From contig NZ_QTJV01000010.1 of assembly GCF_003412465.1 (NCBI RefSeq), positions 248,001 through 312,000 of the forward strand: DNA of 64,000 nt, written 5' to 3'. Every line of letters begins with the position of its first letter. Position 1 is the first letter of the stretch. The notes below the pieces were generated by a model. The model was not told the DNA's origin, searched no databases, and was given only the letters and a program-made list of their open reading frames with translations. Positions 1 to 8,509 of the stretch are shown here, one piece after another. This DNA comes from Chitinophaga silvisoli (GTDB lineage Bacteria; Bacteroidota; Bacteroidia; Chitinophagales; Chitinophagaceae). The translations under genes and the position numbers were made by a program.

Positions 1-1279
1 TGCTGACAGATATTTTTTTACCAGGCTTCAATTCTGAATAGACCTGGCCTTCTATGGGTTTGGTACCACTGCCACAGGCCGGACAATTTAACCAGCCGCA
101 TTGACCTACAAAATCCGTATTGCCTTCAAATTTTGCAATGCTGTCTAAGTAACCCAGATATGGATCTGCGAATTCCCTGCCTGTTGATCTGACTACAATT
201 TCCTTAAGCAGGTTGTTGTATTGAAGTCTGTTAGTAGCTACCTCATGATCTGTATTGAGGAGTGTTTTTTCTTTATACCTGTCTGTGACAGGCAGTGCTA
301 AGATCGTATCAAAAGGATCGGCTATCTTGAAGTGCAGGTCTTTTTCTGAAAAGTACTTTATAAAAAATCGCTGACCGATGGAAAGGTTTTCTGCATCCAG
401 GAAAAACTTTCCATTATTGTCTGTAGAGAGAAAATGTGTGACGCTTTTATTGTAGTTAAACAGCATCAGCGATTGCTTTGTCATCTTTTTACCCAGCACC
501 TGTCCGGAGATGCTGTCAGGTAGAAAAGGCTGTTTAGTAAGATAGTTTTCTTTCTTTTCATAATAGTAAGATGTAATATCATGATCGATGGCCGGGTTGT
601 TAAATAGCCGGTCAAAGATGCTTACACTGATTACTGCCGGCATGGGTTTGCCAGTGGCATCGGTACTGGTGATTTTTAAGCTGACCAGTTCTTTGGAGGT
701 GTAGGCGGCCTGGATGCCGGAGATCCGGATGTTGAGTCTTTTTCCTGGTTCGATGGAGCTTGTTGCTGCAGGGCGGCCATAGTTTTTGATAGCAGCGGCT
801 TCCTTTACGATTTGAACTGGAGCCACTGCATATAGATTTTTTTGATCCCGGAAGAAAGAATGTGCAGTATAGGCCCTTAGGATGTATTTACCTGCCGGGA
901 GGCCCGGGGCCAGGTAAACATGACCGGAGGAGGTGCCATGGACTACCGGGTACATTTCTTTCCAGACAGTAGAATCCGTATCGGTATTGACCAGCTGCAG
1001 GTAGAGGATGTGATCCAGTTCGGAAAGTTCCACTGTTTGTGCATCCAGGATGAAGGCATTGTACCAGAGGTTTTCCCCGGCGATATAGATGTCTTTATCA
1101 CTGGCCAGGTATACGCTGGTTTGGGGGAGATCCATGTATTGTTTCACCCTTTTCTCCCAGGTGTTAATTTTGAGCGCATTGCCCCTGACTTTTGCAAAGC
1201 GTAAATAAGAGAAGCCGGATAATAGAAGGATGGCAAATACACCAGCTATACGGAGCAGAATATTGAGTAACCTGATCAT
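1..1279 (-). CDS. MG2-type cell-envelope protein, N-terminal part (cut by window edge)
   Basis: The frame opens at an ATG at 1279 and runs off the left edge, leaving about 426 codons visible without a stop. Residues about 5-25 form one hydrophobic segment that could be a signal anchor. The next region contains DKDIYIAGENLWYNAF, a pattern I associate with MG2-like macroglobulin domains of large Bacteroidota envelope proteins. Those often carry a TonB-plug-like part further on. Near the visible end is a cysteine-rich patch (CGWLNCPACG). It starts 48 bp after the kinase stop on the same strand with no hairpin between, so read-through from the Ter operon is possible. The function is unknown. The family assignment is from general resemblance only. 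Confidence 0.6.
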   Translation of the reverse strand, partial: MIRLLNILLRIAGVFAILLLSGFSYLRFAKVRGNALKINTWEKRVKQYMDLPQTSVYLASDKDIYIAGENLWYNAFILDAQTVELSELDHILYLQLVNTDTDSTVWKEMYPVVHGTSSGHVYLAPGLPAGKYILRAYTAHSFFRDQKNLYAVAPVQIVKEAAAIKNYGRPAATSSIEPGKRLNIRISGIQAAYTSKELVSLKITSTDATGKPMPAVISVSIFDRLFNNPAIDHDITSYYYEKKENYLTKQPFLPDSISGQVLGKKMTKQSLMLFNYNKSVTHFLSTDNNGKFFLDAENLSIGQRFFIKYFSEKDLHFKIADPFDTILALPVTDRYKEKTLLNTDHEVATNRLQYNNLLKEIVVRSTGREFADPYLGYLDSIAKFEGNTDFVGQCGWLNCPACGSGTKPIEGQVYSELKPGKKISVS

Positions 1280-1327
1280 TTTACGTGGATGGATTAGTAC
1301 TTTGTAAGAATTGTATGGTTCAATTAA

Positions 1328-2854
1328 TTACTCCTTTGTATTTGCAAATGTAATGATCACTACTCTTCCCCCTTCTTCCCTCGACAATAAAAGTTTGATC
1401 CCATCTTCCAATACCACGGATGTACCTATTTCTATCTCCACACCCCGCGTGATATCCTTTGCAGTGGTTAATTTTTCATTCACAAACAGCCATTGACCAT
1501 TGTGGAAAGAGAAGTAGCCTACCCTTTCTTTCAGGTTGTTGTTAAGGCGTTCATTTCTTAGAATATTCCTGTTGACATGCCAGTAATGTAAGGTCGCGTT
1601 GTGATAGACAACCAGTCTTAAATTGTCCGGCTTCCATACATTGGGTTTAAACTGGTAATACAGGTCCAGTACAGGAATGCTGGCATTGTAGGGTGTGCCA
1701 CAGAAGGGGCAGGAGGTTTGCCTGGTATTATTATAGATAAACCATTTCTGATTGCAGGTGGCATTCGCACATTTTAACTTCAGGTCATTGGTCTTGATGA
1801 GTGCCTGTTCCCATGCATCGGCAGTAGGCCGCTGTACGGGATCATGCAGTCCTTTGATAAATGCCTGGTCAAAGAGTTCTTTCAGGTAAGGGCCGGCTAT
1901 GGTGTAAGGCGTTTTGTTCAGGTCCGTCCATGGATAATAGATTGCCATGTTATCCCCATACTCCCGTACAAAGTTCCGGTTGCTGCTGTCCGTAGGATGC
2001 TCAATGAACAAAGCCTTTTGGCCCATTAAGAGCTCTTCTTCCTTCTCTGATTCTATGGGTCCGAAATAATTACCTCCGCGTAAGGGATGGCGGTAAAAAA
2101 GGTACATGTAGATCAATACTGCCAGGGCATGAAGATCAGTTAAGCGATTGGGGAGTTTACGTGCAGGGTCATTTTTTCCCAGGTGCTTTGTAGCCAGTAC
2201 TTCAGGAGCAATGAAATCCGCTGTTCCCAATACATCGGGGGGATATAAATTAGGAACAACGAGGCCATCAATGTCGATGATGGCGGCTGTTTTACTGACC
2301 GGATCAATCAATACATTTTTATAAGAGAGGTCAGAATGTGCTAAGCCAGCGGCATGCAGTCGCTTTACACCCCGGGCAATGTTAACGCCTACCTGGAAAT
2401 AACTGAGCCAGTCACCTAATTCGGAATCATCCAGTTTTGTTCTTGACTTAGGTGATCTGAAGCGGGCACTGGCAAACCATTTACCTTCTTTTTCCCGGCC
2501 CCTGAGCAGGTCATTGTTGGCATAGCCTTTTTTGAAGAAGAAGTTGCTGCTGTAAACGGGCACGATGATGCCTGTTTTTTTATCTATCTCTACGACATCT
2601 ACCGGCCAGCTGTAAAGCGATTTGTAATAGCTGCCACCTTCTTTATTAAAGAAGCTGTCAAAGTACTGTGTGACGATTTTCCTGAGCCGTTCTTTGGAAT
2701 TGTAATCAGGGTCGGTTCTGTAAATAGCAACTACGTACGACTTGTCAGGACTGAAGTATACATCTTTCATGCCTCCCTTCATCGGGTCGCCGTTATCAAT
2801 GTACTGATACGTCTTTCCAGGATTTATTATCGAATTCACAACTTTTACAGCCAT
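1328..2854 (-). CDS. Ser/Thr protein kinase-like protein with zinc ribbon, TerY-P system
   Basis: This 508-residue protein has a kinase fold signature. The catalytic loop is HSDLSYKN (H173, D175, N180), a DFG-like DIDG lies at 194-197, and an APE motif at 216-218. The usual VAIK lysine is not visible: the equivalent strand reads VVAIYR (about 41-46). Four cysteines (362, 367, 382, 385) form a zinc ribbon after the kinase domain. The last 100 residues look beta-rich and may be FHA-like, which is a guess. It is the last gene of a tight operon with a PP2C phosphatase, vWA proteins and TerD proteins. This matches the kinase of the TerY-P triad known from comparative genomics of Ter stress systems. 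Its likely role is phospho-signalling in the cytoplasm. Confidence 0.85.
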   Translation of the reverse strand: MAVKVVNSIINPGKTYQYIDNGDPMKGGMKDVYFSPDKSYVVAIYRTDPDYNSKERLRKIVTQYFDSFFNKEGGSYYKSLYSWPVDVVEIDKKTGIIVPVYSSNFFFKKGYANNDLLRGREKEGKWFASARFRSPKSRTKLDDSELGDWLSYFQVGVNIARGVKRLHAAGLAHSDLSYKNVLIDPVSKTAAIIDIDGLVVPNLYPPDVLGTADFIAPEVLATKHLGKNDPARKLPNRLTDLHALAVLIYMYLFYRHPLRGGNYFGPIESEKEEELLMGQKALFIEHPTDSSNRNFVREYGDNMAIYYPWTDLNKTPYTIAGPYLKELFDQAFIKGLHDPVQRPTADAWEQALIKTNDLKLKCANATCNQKWFIYNNTRQTSCPFCGTPYNASIPVLDLYYQFKPNVWKPDNLRLVVYHNATLHYWHVNRNILRNERLNNNLKERVGYFSFHNGQWLFVNEKLTTAKDITRGVEIEIGTSVVLEDGIKLLLSREEGGRVVIITFANTKE

Positions 2855-2857
2855 AGC

Positions 2858-4096
2858 CTAGTATATTATTGCCAATGTTCGGTCATCATGATTGCCGGGA
2901 CTCCAGAAGTCCATCCAGCCGGATAAACTTTGGGCTACCTCATTTAATGGTTGGGAAAAATCAACCTCTGCTTTTGCTTCATTATTCCCATGCAGGTCTT
3001 CCATAAAATCCTTCCAGTGAGCCAGGTGCTGCAGATTATTTTCTACTTCGAATTTAGGATCGTAAATACCATCGGTCATTAAGAAAAGGTAAGAGAAATC
3101 CTGTTCTATGGAGACGTTAAACCTCGATTCCATGGGAATTTCTTTTGAATGGAAGATTGCTGCCTGCGTGAGGAACCTGGTACCTCCGCCAAATTCGCCC
3201 ACGTCCAGGCGGTTCAATAATTTTACCTCATCTTCTTTCAATAATACGATTGGACAATCCCCTACGCCAAAAGTCATCATGAGGTAACCAAAATCAAATC
3301 GTTTTAAGAGTGCGAAGATCAGGGTAGTATGGTAGTATTCAAGTACTGTCTTGTTTTTATGATTGAACAGGGCAGGGTTTGCGGCAGCATGTTGTTCTGC
3401 TTCTTCTTTTATTTGACCGTACACATATTTCACAGCCTGGTACATGTGTTTTTTAGCGATAGCGGTAATGGCATCGGGGGCGGCGTCTTCTATTTCTTTT
3501 TCCTTGTTCTCCGCAAAGTATTGTTTGAAATATTCAATGGTCGCATTGCAGGCTATCTCAGCGCCTTTTCTTGAAAACGCGCTGCTACCGGCACCATCAG
3601 CCACTGCTATGAGGGACCATCCCTTTTCATCAAAATTATAAAAGGCAAAATCATCGTCTCTGAAAGTGCCTGCATTCTTATGCGAGCGGCCACGTTTAGA
3701 AGATACCACCAACTTCCTGTCACCCATCAGGGCATAGGCTGTGGCATCATCTGGCTTTGCATAAGGATCATTCACATCACTTGGAAGATCTTTCCACAAA
3801 CTTCTCGGATCTGGATTGATGATCAGGTTTAAGATCTTGACATGGATAGGTTCACCTTCCAGGCAGAAATGTAATTGTATTTTATGGTCCCCGCTTACAG
3901 TAGGATTACCTTCAATTGTTTTACGTTCACTATTATAAGTTAAACCAATATCGGCTAATCCTTTCCATTCAGAGAAAATCACATCTCCCATATTCCATTT
4001 TTCGAAATCCACTACCGCCTGGTAAGGCTTATTCACACTCCCGTTCGGAATACTGATATGTGCTGCTATGATATCGTTAATTCTGCTCTTTTTCAT
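2858..4096 (-). CDS. PP2C-family protein phosphatase, TerY-P system
   Basis: The 412-residue protein carries the metal-binding motifs of PP2C phosphatases in order: VADGAGSS (D167, G168), FGVGD, LMTDGIYD and a terminal GNHDDRT. The first 100 residues precede the catalytic domain and look like a small beta domain, possibly Ig-like, which could bind a partner. There is no signal peptide, so it should act in the cytoplasm as the counterpart of the downstream kinase. Only 3 bp separate it from the kinase gene and 3 bp from the vWA gene before it, so all three are probably made from one mRNA. The triad of phosphatase, kinase and TerY-like vWA protein is a known arrangement in Ter systems. The substrate is unknown. 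Confidence 0.88.
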   Translation of the reverse strand: MKKSRINDIIAAHISIPNGSVNKPYQAVVDFEKWNMGDVIFSEWKGLADIGLTYNSERKTIEGNPTVSGDHKIQLHFCLEGEPIHVKILNLIINPDPRSLWKDLPSDVNDPYAKPDDATAYALMGDRKLVVSSKRGRSHKNAGTFRDDDFAFYNFDEKGWSLIAVADGAGSSAFSRKGAEIACNATIEYFKQYFAENKEKEIEDAAPDAITAIAKKHMYQAVKYVYGQIKEEAEQHAAANPALFNHKNKTVLEYYHTTLIFALLKRFDFGYLMMTFGVGDCPIVLLKEDEVKLLNRLDVGEFGGGTRFLTQAAIFHSKEIPMESRFNVSIEQDFSYLFLMTDGIYDPKFEVENNLQHLAHWKDFMEDLHGNNEAKAEVDFSQPLNEVAQSLSGWMDFWSPGNHDDRTLAIIY

Positions 4097-4099
4097 TAT

Positions 4100-5158
4100 T
4101 TAGCCCTGTGTACGGTTTACATCAAATCCTCCGCCATCTTCTACCACGACATACCTGGATGTCTTGCCACACCATGGGCAGGTATTCATTTCCTCATAGC
4201 CAATACAATGAATCTTGCCACAACTGCATTGCGCCAGGGCAAACTGGTTGCTGCAGCAGGGGCAGGTAGGTGCACCGACCAGTTCCGCCGTATTGATCTT
4301 ATGGTTGCCGGCTGAGGCATCAGACAATTCGAAATAATCATCTTTCAAAGGATAAGCGCCCACCTGTAAGTAAGAACGGGTTTGGAGCTGCAGATCTCCC
4401 CAGGTATTATTACCGATATTTTTCCTGTATTTGATGAGGTAGTGACGGCTGGATTGCTGGCACTTTGCGAGTAACACTACATAGTTATCGTCTACCAGCT
4501 GCATGACAGGAGCGCTTTTGGAGATATCTATTTTAGACAGCCAGTCATTATCTGTTTTTTCTAAATTTATGCCTGTACCATTGCTTTCAATATTTACGCT
4601 GGTGGTAGTGATAGATGCCGTCACCCACTTGAAGAAGTATTTGTAAGAATCGATGTTGGCATTTTTGAAGAACAGCACATGTTCTGTCAGCTGAGCTAAG
4701 ATACCTGCATTGGCTTCACTGCCGAAGGACACAGCCACGAGGTTCACAGATCTTTGCCATCTCTGTTTCCATTCAGTGATCACGGGATCTGTATTGTCAG
4801 TCGGCACACCATCGGTGAATAGGAAGATAAGCGGTTTCCAGTCGCCTTTAGTGGTAGGAGTGGTCTTCTTAACATTGCTATCCAGTTCATTCATCAGGTG
4901 TCTTAAACCATTGCTCAGCGATGTACCGCTGCCAATGGGATACTTAGGTGGATAGAAGCTGATGATATCCTGCAAGGGGAGGATGGTCTTTGCTTTTCCA
5001 GCAAATGCGATAATGGAGATCCAGACTGTTTCAATGGCAGTAGGGTCGGTTTTCAGGGCCTGGATAATGGTAGAGATCCCTTCTTCCACCTGTGAGATCG
5101 GTTCGCCCACCATTGACTCAGATACATCAATCAGGAAATATATAGGTAGTCTTCGCAT
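4100..5158 (-). CDS. vWA domain protein with C-terminal zinc ribbons (TerY-like)
   Basis: The protein has 352 residues. The vWA domain begins at once with a MIDAS motif DVSES (D11, S13, S15), and a later FTDGVPTD supplies the second metal-site aspartate. After about residue 200 comes a separate beta-rich region. The end is a cysteine cluster with CPCC, CSCG, HC and CPWCG, most likely two zinc ribbons. Zinc ribbons also occur in the neighbouring kinase, which suggests shared interactions. It lies between the PP2C gene (3 bp) and another vWA gene (9 bp). It is probably the scaffold or substrate-recognising member of the TerY-P triad. This role is inferred from context. Confidence 0.85.
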   Translation of the reverse strand: MRRLPIYFLIDVSESMVGEPISQVEEGISTIIQALKTDPTAIETVWISIIAFAGKAKTILPLQDIISFYPPKYPIGSGTSLSNGLRHLMNELDSNVKKTTPTTKGDWKPLIFLFTDGVPTDNTDPVITEWKQRWQRSVNLVAVSFGSEANAGILAQLTEHVLFFKNANIDSYKYFFKWVTASITTTSVNIESNGTGINLEKTDNDWLSKIDISKSAPVMQLVDDNYVVLLAKCQQSSRHYLIKYRKNIGNNTWGDLQLQTRSYLQVGAYPLKDDYFELSDASAGNHKINTAELVGAPTCPCCSNQFALAQCSCGKIHCIGYEEMNTCPWCGKTSRYVVVEDGGGFDVNRTQG

Positions 5159-5167
5159 ACGATTGGT

Positions 5168-5803
5168 TTAAATAACAAAATGAATCTCATCAGGAGGAGG
5201 CGGCAGATCAATGGTATCTGTAGTACCCATGCTCTTATTACCATGCTCAATGGTTTCTGATACCCATTTAAAGAAGCTTTTCAGGGTAGTACTATCTGCT
5301 ACATCCAGGTGTACGACTACATCACAGAGTTCTTTCAGGAACTCATCGTTCGACAGGCGGCCTGCGGCACAACCGACTATGGATGCGAAGTTCAGTGATT
5401 TGACTTGTGGAATCATTTCCTGGTACAGGTACAGATCATTTGGATTACCATCAGTGAAGATGAAAAGCAACGGTCGCCAGTCGCCCTTTTGGGTATCAGT
5501 ACCTTTCCGGATCTCCTGTTTTACTTTTCCGTAGACAAACTCAAGGGCTTGTCCGGTATGTGTAGGGCCGCTTTTCGGGCAGGTGATCTCCCGCAGATTG
5601 TAGGAGGGTAGGTCTGTCAGTGGCAGTACTTCCTTTACTTCTTTATCGAAGGTGATGATGCTGATCCAAAGGGTTTCCATAGCTAGTGGATCTGATCGCA
5701 GGTTAGCGATCATACCACTCAATGCATTGTTCAATGCCTGTATGGGTTCACCGTTCATAGATCCGGAGGTATCCAGCAACAGATAAACGGGTAGTCTTCT
5801 CAT
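5168..5803 (-). CDS. terY: TerY-like vWA protein 1
   Basis: A single vWA domain fills the 211 residues. The MIDAS motif DTSGS is at residues 11-15, followed by GEPI, and FTDGNPND comes later. The start of the protein (MRRLPVYLLLDTSGSM) is nearly the same as in the next two vWA proteins, so the three arose by duplication. TerY proteins are cytoplasmic metal-binding vWA proteins of Ter stress systems. It lacks the zinc ribbons of its 352-residue neighbour. It lies 9 bp before that neighbour and 18 bp after the other short TerY-like gene. Confidence 0.85.
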   Translation of the reverse strand: MRRLPVYLLLDTSGSMNGEPIQALNNALSGMIANLRSDPLAMETLWISIITFDKEVKEVLPLTDLPSYNLREITCPKSGPTHTGQALEFVYGKVKQEIRKGTDTQKGDWRPLLFIFTDGNPNDLYLYQEMIPQVKSLNFASIVGCAAGRLSNDEFLKELCDVVVHLDVADSTTLKSFFKWVSETIEHGNKSMGTTDTIDLPPPPDEIHFVI

Positions 5804-5821
5804 GTATGGTTAAAGTATTTA

Positions 5822-6463
5822 TCAGGTTACAATATTCAGTTCAGAAGGGGGAGCAGGTAGTTCGTTGATGCCGCCCACTTCTTTGCCGCTGTCTTCCACT
5901 TTCATAGAAGCTACGCCGATAGAAGCGGTTACCCATGCAAAGAATTTGGATACGCCGGCGCTATCTACGGTATCGAGGCTTACTACATTTTCCGTGATCT
6001 GTTTCAGTATTTTAGGGTCGGCACTATGACCGGCAGCACAGGCTATGGTATTGCCTACCTTGCGTTTTTTGAATTCATTCAGGCCATCCTGCCAGTTATC
6101 GTCGGTGGGAATACCATCGGTCATGATGAAGACGAGGGGCTTCCAGTCACCTTTGCTTTCGGCGCTGGTTTTCTTCACTTCGTTGTCAAGACAGGTGCTT
6201 AAGAGCTTCAGGGCATCGCCTAATGCAGTGACACCTGATGCTTTGATATCCGGCATCTGGAAGGATACCAGGTCAGTGAGCGGAATGATTTGTTTGGCAG
6301 TAGTATCGAAGGTAATGACGCTGAGAAAGGCGGTTTCAATGGCCTGTGGGTTTTGTCGCAGAGAGCTGATCATCACCTGCACACCATTCTTTACAGCTTC
6401 AATAGGCTCACCTGCCATAGATCCGGAGGTATCTATCAGTAAATAAACGGGTAAACGTCTCAT
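5822..6463 (-). CDS. terY: TerY-like vWA protein 2
   Basis: This 213-residue protein is a lone vWA domain with DTSGSMAGEPI at residues 11-21 and MTDGIPTDD further on, so the MIDAS metal site appears complete. It is a close paralog of the vWA protein encoded just downstream. The family belongs to Ter (tellurite and general stress) systems, where vWA proteins act with TerD-type calcium-binding proteins. The gene starts 3 bp after the stop of the neighbouring terD. No signal peptide is present. The reason for two nearly equal copies is unknown, but it may allow hetero-oligomers. Confidence 0.87.
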   Translation of the reverse strand: MRRLPVYLLIDTSGSMAGEPIEAVKNGVQVMISSLRQNPQAIETAFLSVITFDTTAKQIIPLTDLVSFQMPDIKASGVTALGDALKLLSTCLDNEVKKTSAESKGDWKPLVFIMTDGIPTDDNWQDGLNEFKKRKVGNTIACAAGHSADPKILKQITENVVSLDTVDSAGVSKFFAWVTASIGVASMKVEDSGKEVGGINELPAPPSELNIVT

Positions 6464-6466
6464 GAT

Positions 6467-7138
6467 TTACATGTATTTTTTCAGGATTTCAACAAAACTA
6501 TCAGTCTGATAAGGCTCACCGAGGGCCCTGAACTTCCAGCTATCATCTTTTCTGTATACTTCTGCAAAGACCATAGAGCACATGCCGTTCAGCGTTGCAT
6601 CGCCTGAGAGGCTGTACCTGGTGATTTCTTTACCATTGGTATCTATTGCCCTGATGAAAGCGTTTTCGATGAGGCCGAAGTGTTGGTTATTGCGTTGTCC
6701 CTGATAGATGGACACTACAAAGATGATGCGTTGATAGCGTTGATCCAGCGAGTTGAGCTTTACAATGATTTGTTCATCATCGCCGTCGCCGGCACCGGTT
6801 CTGTTATCGCCTGTGAGCCAGATATGCCCTGAGGGGTGACGCATGGAATTAAAGAAAATGACATCTCCCTCGTGGAGGCCTACATTTCTGCCATCGCTGG
6901 TACGCATGGTTTTTCCCAGGTTTGCCACTTTACCATTTGCATCCAGGAGGAATGCGATGGCATCCAGATCGTATTCCGCATCCTGGCTGTTGCCGAAAAG
7001 CTTGCTGAAGAATCCGCCTTCCTGTTTCCTCACATCCCATCCCAATCCAATCGTTACAGTAGAAAGATCGTGTATCGCATCTCCATGATCATTTTTTCTA
7101 AGGTCAATGGTTTGACCTTTTTGCAGGTTGATAGCCAT
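6467..7138 (-). CDS. terD: TerD-family protein
   Basis: The protein has 223 residues and opens with MAINLQKGQTIDLRKN, typical of the TerD family. It has the TerD hallmarks TIGLGWD, YDLDAIAFLLD and an acidic GDGDDEQIIVKL, which in this family forms calcium-binding sites. Between GLGWD and the DLDA motif is an insert (about residues 36-52) absent from the second TerD here. TerD proteins are cytoplasmic and linked to tolerance of tellurite, phage and membrane stress. The gene follows the other terD by 5 bp and precedes a vWA gene by 3 bp. Confidence 0.9.
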   Translation of the reverse strand: MAINLQKGQTIDLRKNDHGDAIHDLSTVTIGLGWDVRKQEGGFFSKLFGNSQDAEYDLDAIAFLLDANGKVANLGKTMRTSDGRNVGLHEGDVIFFNSMRHPSGHIWLTGDNRTGAGDGDDEQIIVKLNSLDQRYQRIIFVVSIYQGQRNNQHFGLIENAFIRAIDTNGKEITRYSLSGDATLNGMCSMVFAEVYRKDDSWKFRALGEPYQTDSFVEILKKYM

Positions 7139-7143
7139 ATGGA

Positions 7144-7719
7144 TTATTTAATGATTTGTCCCTTGAAATGCCGGGAGAGGAAGAAAGCGAGGTCTTCCCT
7201 GTAGCCGATACCGGATGCTTCAAATTTCCACTGATCGTTCCGCTTGTAGAGTCGTCCGAATTCCACAGCTGTTTCGATGGAGAAGTCTTCTCCCAGTTCG
7301 TACCTGGCTATTTCCTGACCGTTTGCATCGTCGACGATGCGGATGTAGGAGTTGCGTACCTGGCCAAAGGTTTGCCTGCGTTGCTGGGCTTCGTGGATGG
7401 TCACAACAAACAGAATTTCCTGGACACGGTCGTCTACTAAGGAGAGATCTACTTTGATACTCTCATCATCACCACCATCACTGTTGCCACCGGTAGGATC
7501 ATCGCCGGAGTGGTGTAATGAGATATCATCGGAATCGGCATTACCATAGAATACGAAAAAGCCTTCGGCGGGAATGAGGCGTTTGTCGTCCAGCATAAAT
7601 GCGGAGGCATCCAGGTCGAAAGCGTATCCGGTTCCGTCATTTGGGTCCCAACCTAATCCGATAGTGATCTTGTTTAAGCCGATGTTTATTCTTTGTCCCT
7701 TCTGTAAATTGATGGCCAT
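7144..7719 (-). CDS. terD: TerD-family protein, first gene of the Ter operon
   Basis: Read from the ATG at 7719 the protein has 191 residues and begins MAINLQKGQRINIG, matching the start of the neighbouring TerD. The frame is open 12 codons further upstream, but that extension does not look like TerD, so I prefer this start. Motifs are ITIGLGWD, FDLDASAFMLD and GGDDESIKVDL, the calcium-binding elements of the family. It is the promoter-proximal gene of a seven-gene operon (terD, terD, two terY-like, vWA-zinc ribbon, PP2C, kinase). No terB, terC or terZ-type gene is visible nearby. Expression probably starts in the AT-rich region 7720-7850. Confidence 0.9.
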   Translation of the reverse strand: MAINLQKGQRINIGLNKITIGLGWDPNDGTGYAFDLDASAFMLDDKRLIPAEGFFVFYGNADSDDISLHHSGDDPTGGNSDGGDDESIKVDLSLVDDRVQEILFVVTIHEAQQRRQTFGQVRNSYIRIVDDANGQEIARYELGEDFSIETAVEFGRLYKRNDQWKFEASGIGYREDLAFFLSRHFKGQIIK

Positions 7720-7852
7720 AATTTGGGTATTTATAGTTCGGGTTAGTGTTAACAATAATTGTCCCTTTTCACTTTCGCATTATAGGTAAATATACTGACA
7801 AATATAAATATATATTAACTTAAAAAGGAAAAGAGCTTATATCAAAAGTAAA

Positions 7853-7874
7853 TATCCGGGAATTAATCCGGATA
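7853..7874 (-). terminator. Inverted repeat, possible terminator of the nirK operon
   Basis: TATCCGG (7853-7859) and CCGGATA (7868-7874) form a perfect 7-bp stem with an 8-base loop. It lies about 70 bp beyond the stop of the SCO-type gene on the minus strand and is followed by a T-containing but not T-rich stretch. It could be a weak terminator or a protein-binding site upstream of the Ter operon. Confidence 0.35.
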
Positions 7875-7943
7875 CCTGATGGAAGAATATTCATTTTTGA
7901 ATTTTTCAGGCCACCAGCTTACTTTTAATACGAGCTCCTACTG

Positions 7944-8507
7944 TTAATGGTTGGCTGCTTGTAAGATGGCAGCTATCGTCTCTTTGTTATTGACTCCAAG
8001 GCCTTCCTGCTGATGCAGTAGTTCCCCTCGGGGACTGAAGACGCTGATGATGTTTGAATGAGAGAAGTCCATCGGTGAGATCTCTTTATATTTAACAGAC
8101 AGCACGTTAGCGAATTCACGGACCGTTTCAGGATTGCCTTGCAGAAAGGTCCATTCATCGCCGTCCATCTCTTTCGAAATTGCAAATTCTTTTAGTTTTG
8201 CAGGTGTATCGGTTTCCGGATCGATTGTTACCAGTACATATTGCACTTTATCGTTGTTACCCACATTTTTACGAATGTCCTGCATATCAGCGACCAGTCT
8301 TGGGCAGGCTACTTTGCAGGATGTATAAATCATTACCACTACCAGTACTTTCCCTTTCAGCTCTTTCAGCTGGATAGATTTCCCTTTTTCCGTATGCCAG
8401 GTAGCACTCAGGTTAAAAATCGACTCATCGGATACCTTATCAGGAGTTGGTGCGGGGTGCTTACATGCCATGCAAAAAGCAAAGAGTAAGCAGATGATCC
8501 TTTTCAT
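7944..8507 (-). CDS. SCO1/SenC/PrrC-family copper chaperone lipoprotein
   Basis: The 187-residue protein has a lipoprotein signal with C15 in the motif FCMAC. A thioredoxin-like SCO domain follows. The copper-binding CxxxC is TSCKVAC (C64, C68), and the third ligand is H150 in MDFSHSN. SCO proteins deliver copper to or maintain the thiols of copper enzymes in the periplasm. It is the last gene of the operon with the copper nitrite reductase, 2 bp after the formylglycine-enzyme-like gene. Copper delivery to NirK rather than to cytochrome oxidase is therefore the likely role. Confidence 0.9.
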   Translation of the reverse strand: MKRIICLLFAFCMACKHPAPTPDKVSDESIFNLSATWHTEKGKSIQLKELKGKVLVVVMIYTSCKVACPRLVADMQDIRKNVGNNDKVQYVLVTIDPETDTPAKLKEFAISKEMDGDEWTFLQGNPETVREFANVLSVKYKEISPMDFSHSNIISVFSPRGELLHQQEGLGVNNKETIAAILQAANH

Positions 8508-8509
8508 AA

